From Gemmatimonadota bacterium (lineage in GTDB: Bacteria > Gemmatimonadota > Gemmatimonadetes > Longimicrobiales > RSA9), in contig VEPF01000302.1 of NCBI GenBank assembly GCA_012027055.1, positions 1-10,317 on the forward strand: a stretch of DNA of 10,317 bases, given 5' to 3'. Made by a program: the position numbers and the translations under genes. Shown here piece after piece: positions 6,906-10,317 of this stretch (the stretch's first letter is position 1; each line of letters opens with the position of its first letter). The notes below the pieces were generated by a model. That model did not search any database. It had not been told where the DNA came from and saw only the letters and a program-made list of their open reading frames with translations.

Positions 6906-7501
6906 GGCTCGGCCTCGGCCTCCGGCTCCGCACGGAACACCACCATTCCCAGCGGTGGCACGGTGATGGTGAGTGAGTGCGGGCGTCCGTGGCATGGCGT
7001 CGCTTCCGCCTGCACGCCGCCCAGGTTGCCCACGCCGCTGCCGCCGTAGCTCTCCGAGTCGCTGTTGAGCAGCTCGCGCCAGTAGCCGCCGCGCGGCACG
7101 CCGACCTGGTAGGCCGACCGCACCACCGGCGTGAAGTTGCACACCACCAGCAGCTCCTCGGGCGCCTGGCCCGCGGGCACGCCCACTGCCCGCCGCAAAT
7201 AGGAGAGCGTGCTGCTGAGCGCGTCATCGGCATCGATCCACTCGAAGCCGAACGGGTCGAAGTCCCCGGTGTGCGCCGCCGCGGAGCCGCGGTAGAACGC
7301 GTTCAGGTCCGTGGCCCAGCGCTGCAGGCCCTGGTGCGGCGGCCACTGCAGCAGGTGCCACTGCAGCTCGGCTTCGTGGCTCCACTCGGCCCGCTGTCCG
7401 AACTCGCCGCCCATGAAGATCAGCTTCTTGCCCGGCTGCGTGTACAGGTAGCCGAGCAGCAGGCGCAGATTGGCGAACTTCTGCCAGTCATCGCCGGGCA
7501 T
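6902..7501 (-). CDS. glgB: 3' part of glycogen branching enzyme, split from the main part by TAG
   Basis: This is an open frame of 199 residues that continues the 447-residue upstream frame after one TAG codon. It starts MPGDDWQKFANLR and has GKKLIFMGGEFGQ, both conserved in GlgB after the last catalytic segment. So it holds the end of the GH13 barrel plus the C-terminal beta-sandwich domain (from about residue 100). An ATG directly abuts the TAG, so reinitiation could in principle make this piece as a separate polypeptide, but no independent ribosome site need exist, since the Met is simply the family's own residue. Its TGA (6902-6904) overlaps the ATG of the GH57 gene by 4 bases. Alone it has no catalytic residues and could act only by associating with the 5' product or through readthrough. 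Confidence 0.85.
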   Translation of the reverse strand: MPGDDWQKFANLRLLLGYLYTQPGKKLIFMGGEFGQRAEWSHEAELQWHLLQWPPHQGLQRWATDLNAFYRGSAAAHTGDFDPFGFEWIDADDALSSTLSYLRRAVGVPAGQAPEELLVVCNFTPVVRSAYQVGVPRGGYWRELLNSDSESYGGSGVGNLGGVQAEATPCHGRPHSLTITVPPLGMVVFRAEPEAEAEP

Positions 7502-7504
7502 CTA
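7502..7504 (-). other. In-frame TAG interrupting glgB
   Basis: On the minus strand the codons read ...CTG CTC GGC TAG ATG CCC GGC GAT... The reading frame on both sides is the same and no residue is missing from the conserved block except the one replaced by TAG. That position (LLG-x-MPGD) is normally Lys or Arg in branching enzymes, and AAG to TAG is one base. TAG appears to be a normal terminator here because the ECF sigma gene ends naturally with it, which argues against general recoding. Confidence 0.9.
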
Positions 7505-8845
7505 GCCGAGCAGCGAGCCCTTGCCGTGCACCACCTCATCGTGCGAGAGCGGCATGACGAAGTTCTCGGTGAACGAGTAGAGCCCGCGGAAGGTGAGCCG
7601 GCCGTGATGATACCTGCGGTGGATCGGGTCGCGGCTGATGTAGTCCAGGGTGTCGTGCATCCAGCCCATGTCCCACTTCATCCCGAACCCCAGCCCACCG
7701 ATGTAGGTGGGTCGCGACACCATGGGCCACGCGGTCGATTCCTCGGCTGCGGTCTGCACGTCCGGATGCGCCTGGTAGACGTCGGCGTTCAGGCGCTGCA
7801 GGAAGCTGATCGCGCCCAGGTTCTCCCGCCCGCCGAACTCGTTCGGAATCCACTCGCCGCTCTTGCGCGAGTAGTCCAGGTAGAGCATGGAAGCGACCGC
7901 GTCCACGCGCAGGCCGTCCGCGTGGTAGACGTCCAGCCAGAACAGCGCGCTGCTCAGCAGGAAGCTGCGGACCTCGTGACGGCTGTAGTTGAAGATGTAG
8001 CTGCTCCAGTCCGGGTGGAATCCCTGGCGCGGGTCAGCGTGCTCGAAGAGCGCGGTGCCATCGAAGTAGTGGAGACCGTGCTGGTCGCCGGGGAAATGCG
8101 AGGGCACCCAGTCCAGGATCACGCCGATGCCCCGCTGGTGCAGGTGGTCCACCAGGTACATGAAGTCCTGCGGCGAGCCGTACCGGCTGGTGGGCGCGAA
8201 GTAGCCGGTGGTCTGGTAGCCCCAGGATCCGTAGAACGGGTGCTCCATCACGGGCAGCAGCTCGACGTGCGTGAAGCCGAGCTGGCTCACGTAATCGGCG
8301 AGGGGCGCGGCCATGTCGCGGTAGTTCGGCATGCCGCCATCGGGACGTCGCCAGGAGCCCAGGTGCAGCTCGTAGATGGCCATGGGCGCGCTCAGCGCGT
8401 TGCGCGCATGCCGCTCCGCCAGCCACTCGCCATCGCCCCACTGGTAGTCCAGGTGCCACACCACCGACGCGGTCCGGGGCGGTACCTCGTGGCGGAAGGC
8501 GAACGGGTCCGCCTTTTCCACCTGGTAGCCGTGGTGGCGCGACCAGAGCCGGTACTTGTAGCAGGAGCCCGGCAGCGCCTCGGCCACCACGCCCTCCCAG
8601 ATCCCGGACGAGCCGGCCGGGGCGAGCGGGTGCGCGTTCTCGTCCCAGCCGTTGAAGTCGCCGATCACGGCGACCCGTTCCGCGTTCGGCGCCCACACCG
8701 CGAAGTTGGTGACCGTCTCGCCGCCCACCGTCCGGCGGTGCGCGCCCAGCTTCAGGTAGAGCTTGTTGTGCGTGCCCTCGTTGAACAGGTACAGGTCGTC
8801 CCTGGTCAGCAGCGTGCGCGGCTTGCGCGGCTTGGTCTCGCCCAT
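7502..8845 (-). CDS. glgB: 1,4-alpha-glucan branching enzyme, 5' part truncated by TAG
   Basis: GlgB cuts alpha-1,4 chains and reattaches them as alpha-1,6 branches in glycogen. This 447-residue frame has the N-terminal CBM48 domain (about 25-115, with NFAVWAPNAERVAVIGDFNGW) and most of the GH13 barrel. The barrel includes YELHLGSW, the H-P-F-Y-GSWGYQ segment near 202-211, GVILDWVPSH (241-250), GLRVDAVASM with nucleophile D315, AEEST with the acid/base Glu at 368/369, and SHDEVVHGKGS with D436. It stops at TAG directly after GSLLG. With the downstream frame the total is 647 codons, normal for a branching enzyme without the extra N-terminal module. The product lacks the last part of the barrel and the C-terminal domain, so as it stands it is probably inactive. 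ATG at 8845 has GAAGG about 7 bases upstream and lies 10 bases after malQ. Confidence 0.93.
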   Translation of the reverse strand: MGETKPRKPRTLLTRDDLYLFNEGTHNKLYLKLGAHRRTVGGETVTNFAVWAPNAERVAVIGDFNGWDENAHPLAPAGSSGIWEGVVAEALPGSCYKYRLWSRHHGYQVEKADPFAFRHEVPPRTASVVWHLDYQWGDGEWLAERHARNALSAPMAIYELHLGSWRRPDGGMPNYRDMAAPLADYVSQLGFTHVELLPVMEHPFYGSWGYQTTGYFAPTSRYGSPQDFMYLVDHLHQRGIGVILDWVPSHFPGDQHGLHYFDGTALFEHADPRQGFHPDWSSYIFNYSRHEVRSFLLSSALFWLDVYHADGLRVDAVASMLYLDYSRKSGEWIPNEFGGRENLGAISFLQRLNADVYQAHPDVQTAAEESTAWPMVSRPTYIGGLGFGMKWDMGWMHDTLDYISRDPIHRRYHHGRLTFRGLYSFTENFVMPLSHDEVVHGKGSLLG

Positions 8846-8855
8846 GTCCGTGCCT

Positions 8856-10317
8856 TCAGTCGGTCGTGGCGGCCGCCCGGGTGCGCACGCGGCCCCGGCG
8901 CTCGTGTACGGCGCGCAGGGTGCCCGCGATGCTCTCGTCGGCCATGATCTCCGCCAGCGTCCGGGCCAGGCGACGTCGCCAGTTCGGGCGCTCGCTGCTG
9001 GTGCCGGGCACGTTCTGCGGGGCCCGCTCCAGCCACAGGTCCTCCAGGTTCACCAGTACCGCTCGCGCGGTGCTCGCCGCCAGATGCGCCAGCAGCGCCT
9101 CCAGCAGGGCGCGCTCCCCGTCCGTCACCCGGAAGTACCGCTCCAGGCGACCCACCAGCTCGGTCCGCGCCGCCCGCGCCTGCTCCGCCTCGGCTTCATC
9201 CACCAGCCCCAGGTCCAGCTGGTCGTCCACCTCGCCGGCCCGCACGAACGCCGCGAACGGTGGCATGTCGTGCGTGTTCAGGCTCGCCACCGCGTTGCGC
9301 GGTACCTCGTTCAGGGGGTGATCGTCGCTCCCGTCCAGTTCGTACTGGACCACGTAAATGCGGTTGATCCGCCGCCGGTCCATGGTGTGGCGTACGGCGC
9401 GCGGCACCGTGCCCAGGTCTTCGCCCACGATGGTCGCGCCGTGCTGCGCGGACTCGGTGAGCAGCACTGCGAGCAGCTCATTCGCCGGGTACTGCACGTA
9501 CACGCCGTCCCGGGCGGAGAGCCCGGCCGGGATCCAGTACAGCCGGAACAGCGACATGATGTGGTCCAGCCGCAGCATGCGCGCGTGCCGCAGGTGCTGG
9601 CGCAGGGCCTCGATCAGGTAGGCGTACCCGCTCGAGCGCAGCTGTTCCGGGGAGAACGGCCGGAACCCCCAGTCCTGGCCGCCCGTGAACAGCGTGTCCG
9701 GCGGCGCGCCCACGGAGGCACCGTCCGCGAAGATCTCGCAGAAGCGCCAGGCATCGTAGCCGTCCGGGTTGACCCCGAGCGGCAGGTCCAGGTAGAGCGC
9801 TGCGGCCCCCTTGCCCGCCGCCTCGCCGATGGCGGCCAGCTGCCGTTCCGCCTGCCACTGCGCGTACCGGTAGTACTGCTCGTCTTCCGGCGCGTAGTCA
9901 CCCGGCTGGAAGTCGCCGGCGCGCAGCCGCTCCGGCCAGGCATGCCAGCCCGTGCCCAGGCGGTCGCACACCGCCCGGAAACGCGCATAGTCCGCCAGCC
10001 GGACCTGGCCGGCCGCGAACTGCGCCAGCTCGGCCCGTCGGGTCTCGTCCGCGGTGCGGAAGAACTCGGCCGCTTCCGCTGCCAGCACCGCGCGGCGGCG
10101 CTGCGCCACGGCCGCGTAATCGACCAGGCGGCCATTGCCCCCGGCGCCCGCGTGCTCCCGGCAGGGCGCCACGTAGAACTCGTTCCAGAACAGCCGGCTG
10201 ACCGGGGAATAGGGGCTCGGCTCGAGGGGCCGGTCCATGAACGACGCGAGCAACGGCAACGTGCCGACGTAACTCCCACCCTGCGCGCCCACCCAGCGCG
10301 CCAGTTGCGCCAGGTCA
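8856..10317 (-). CDS. malQ: 4-alpha-glucanotransferase (amylomaltase, GH77), 5' end outside window
   Basis: MalQ transfers segments of alpha-1,4-glucan between chains, linking maltose and maltodextrin use to longer glucans in the cytoplasm. About 486 C-terminal residues are present. Visible GH77 features in order are GGSYVGTLPLLASF, PYSPVSRLFWNEFY (the conserved Ser-Pro-Tyr-type entry region), YLDLPLGVNPDGYDAW, ARMLRLDHIMSLFRLYWIP with the nucleophile Asp of RLDH, TIVGEDLGTVP with the acid/base Glu, SLNTHDMPPF with the transition-state Asp, and the C-terminal NVPGTSSERPNWRRR. The frame is open upstream to 10317 (DLAQLARWVG), matching the family, so a GTG at 10292 is internal and the start lies beyond the window. 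It ends with TGA at 8856-8858, 10 bases before glgB, clearly in one operon with glgB and the GH57 gene. Confidence 0.93.
   Translation of the reverse strand, partial: DLAQLARWVGAQGGSYVGTLPLLASFMDRPLEPSPYSPVSRLFWNEFYVAPCREHAGAGGNGRLVDYAAVAQRRRAVLAAEAAEFFRTADETRRAELAQFAAGQVRLADYARFRAVCDRLGTGWHAWPERLRAGDFQPGDYAPEDEQYYRYAQWQAERQLAAIGEAAGKGAAALYLDLPLGVNPDGYDAWRFCEIFADGASVGAPPDTLFTGGQDWGFRPFSPEQLRSSGYAYLIEALRQHLRHARMLRLDHIMSLFRLYWIPAGLSARDGVYVQYPANELLAVLLTESAQHGATIVGEDLGTVPRAVRHTMDRRRINRIYVVQYELDGSDDHPLNEVPRNAVASLNTHDMPPFAAFVRAGEVDDQLDLGLVDEAEAEQARAARTELVGRLERYFRVTDGERALLEALLAHLAASTARAVLVNLEDLWLERAPQNVPGTSSERPNWRRRLARTLAEIMADESIAGTLRAVHERRGRVRTRAAATTD

Noticed and set aside
5814..7049. Long plus-strand open frame opposite the GH57 gene
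   Set aside because: It is rich in Arg, Pro, Val and Ala without any recognised motif, and is antisense to a gene with intact catalytic motifs. A shadow frame.
7502..7504. Genome-wide recoding of TAG as a sense codon
   Set aside because: The ECF sigma gene ends with TAG exactly where the family ends, and reading through it would add only an Arg-rich tail of about 24 residues before TGA. One in-frame TAG does not support a changed code.
6977..8947. 656-residue plus-strand open frame opposite glgB
   Set aside because: Composition is typical of the complement of a GC-rich gene, and it covers the conserved GlgB motifs on the other strand. Not a gene.

Overview
The window is high-GC bacterial DNA (roughly two thirds G+C by eye, strong G/C preference at third codon positions). 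Gene content and protein style suggest a Gemmatimonadota-like or other high-GC soil or aquatic lineage. That is a guess from the look of the proteins, not a placement. No rRNA, tRNA, CRISPR, insertion sequence or phage gene is visible.

Layout: (1) Bases 38-3509 (minus strand) hold a four-gene unit read right to left: an ECF sigma factor, a zinc-finger anti-sigma factor with membrane segments, a secreted/membrane protein with a coiled coil and about five C-terminal membrane segments, and a secreted toastrack/LiaF-like beta-repeat protein. The last three genes overlap by 20 and 1 bases, so they are almost certainly co-translated. This looks like a self-contained envelope-sensing regulon, although its signal is unknown. 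(2) A short divergent control region (about 3510-3713) separates it from a plus-strand menaquinone/ubiquinone C-methyltransferase gene (ubiE/menG). (3) Bases about 4490-10317 (minus strand) hold an alpha-glucan operon: malQ (5' end outside the window), glgB and a GH57/DUF3536 glycoside hydrolase, spaced by 10 bases and by a 4-base ATGA overlap. MalQ moves and lengthens alpha-1,4 chains, GlgB makes alpha-1,6 branches, and the GH57 protein presumably acts on the same glycogen or maltodextrin pool.

Two gene-integrity anomalies stand out. First, glgB is otherwise full length (647 codons) but carries a single in-frame TAG (7502-7504) at a position that is normally Lys or Arg, and an ATG follows it directly. 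Second, the convergent pair ubiE and GH57 both lack a stop codon where their families normally end. No stop exists in any frame on either strand between about 4443 and 4490, where GC-rich interleaved inverted repeats lie. Each may be real (pseudogenisation, readthrough, convergent overlap) or a sequencing or assembly fault. I see no clearly novel defence or mobile system. The most interesting biology is the broken or split branching enzyme, the stop-less convergent junction and the uncharacterised GH57/DUF3536 and sigma-factor modules.
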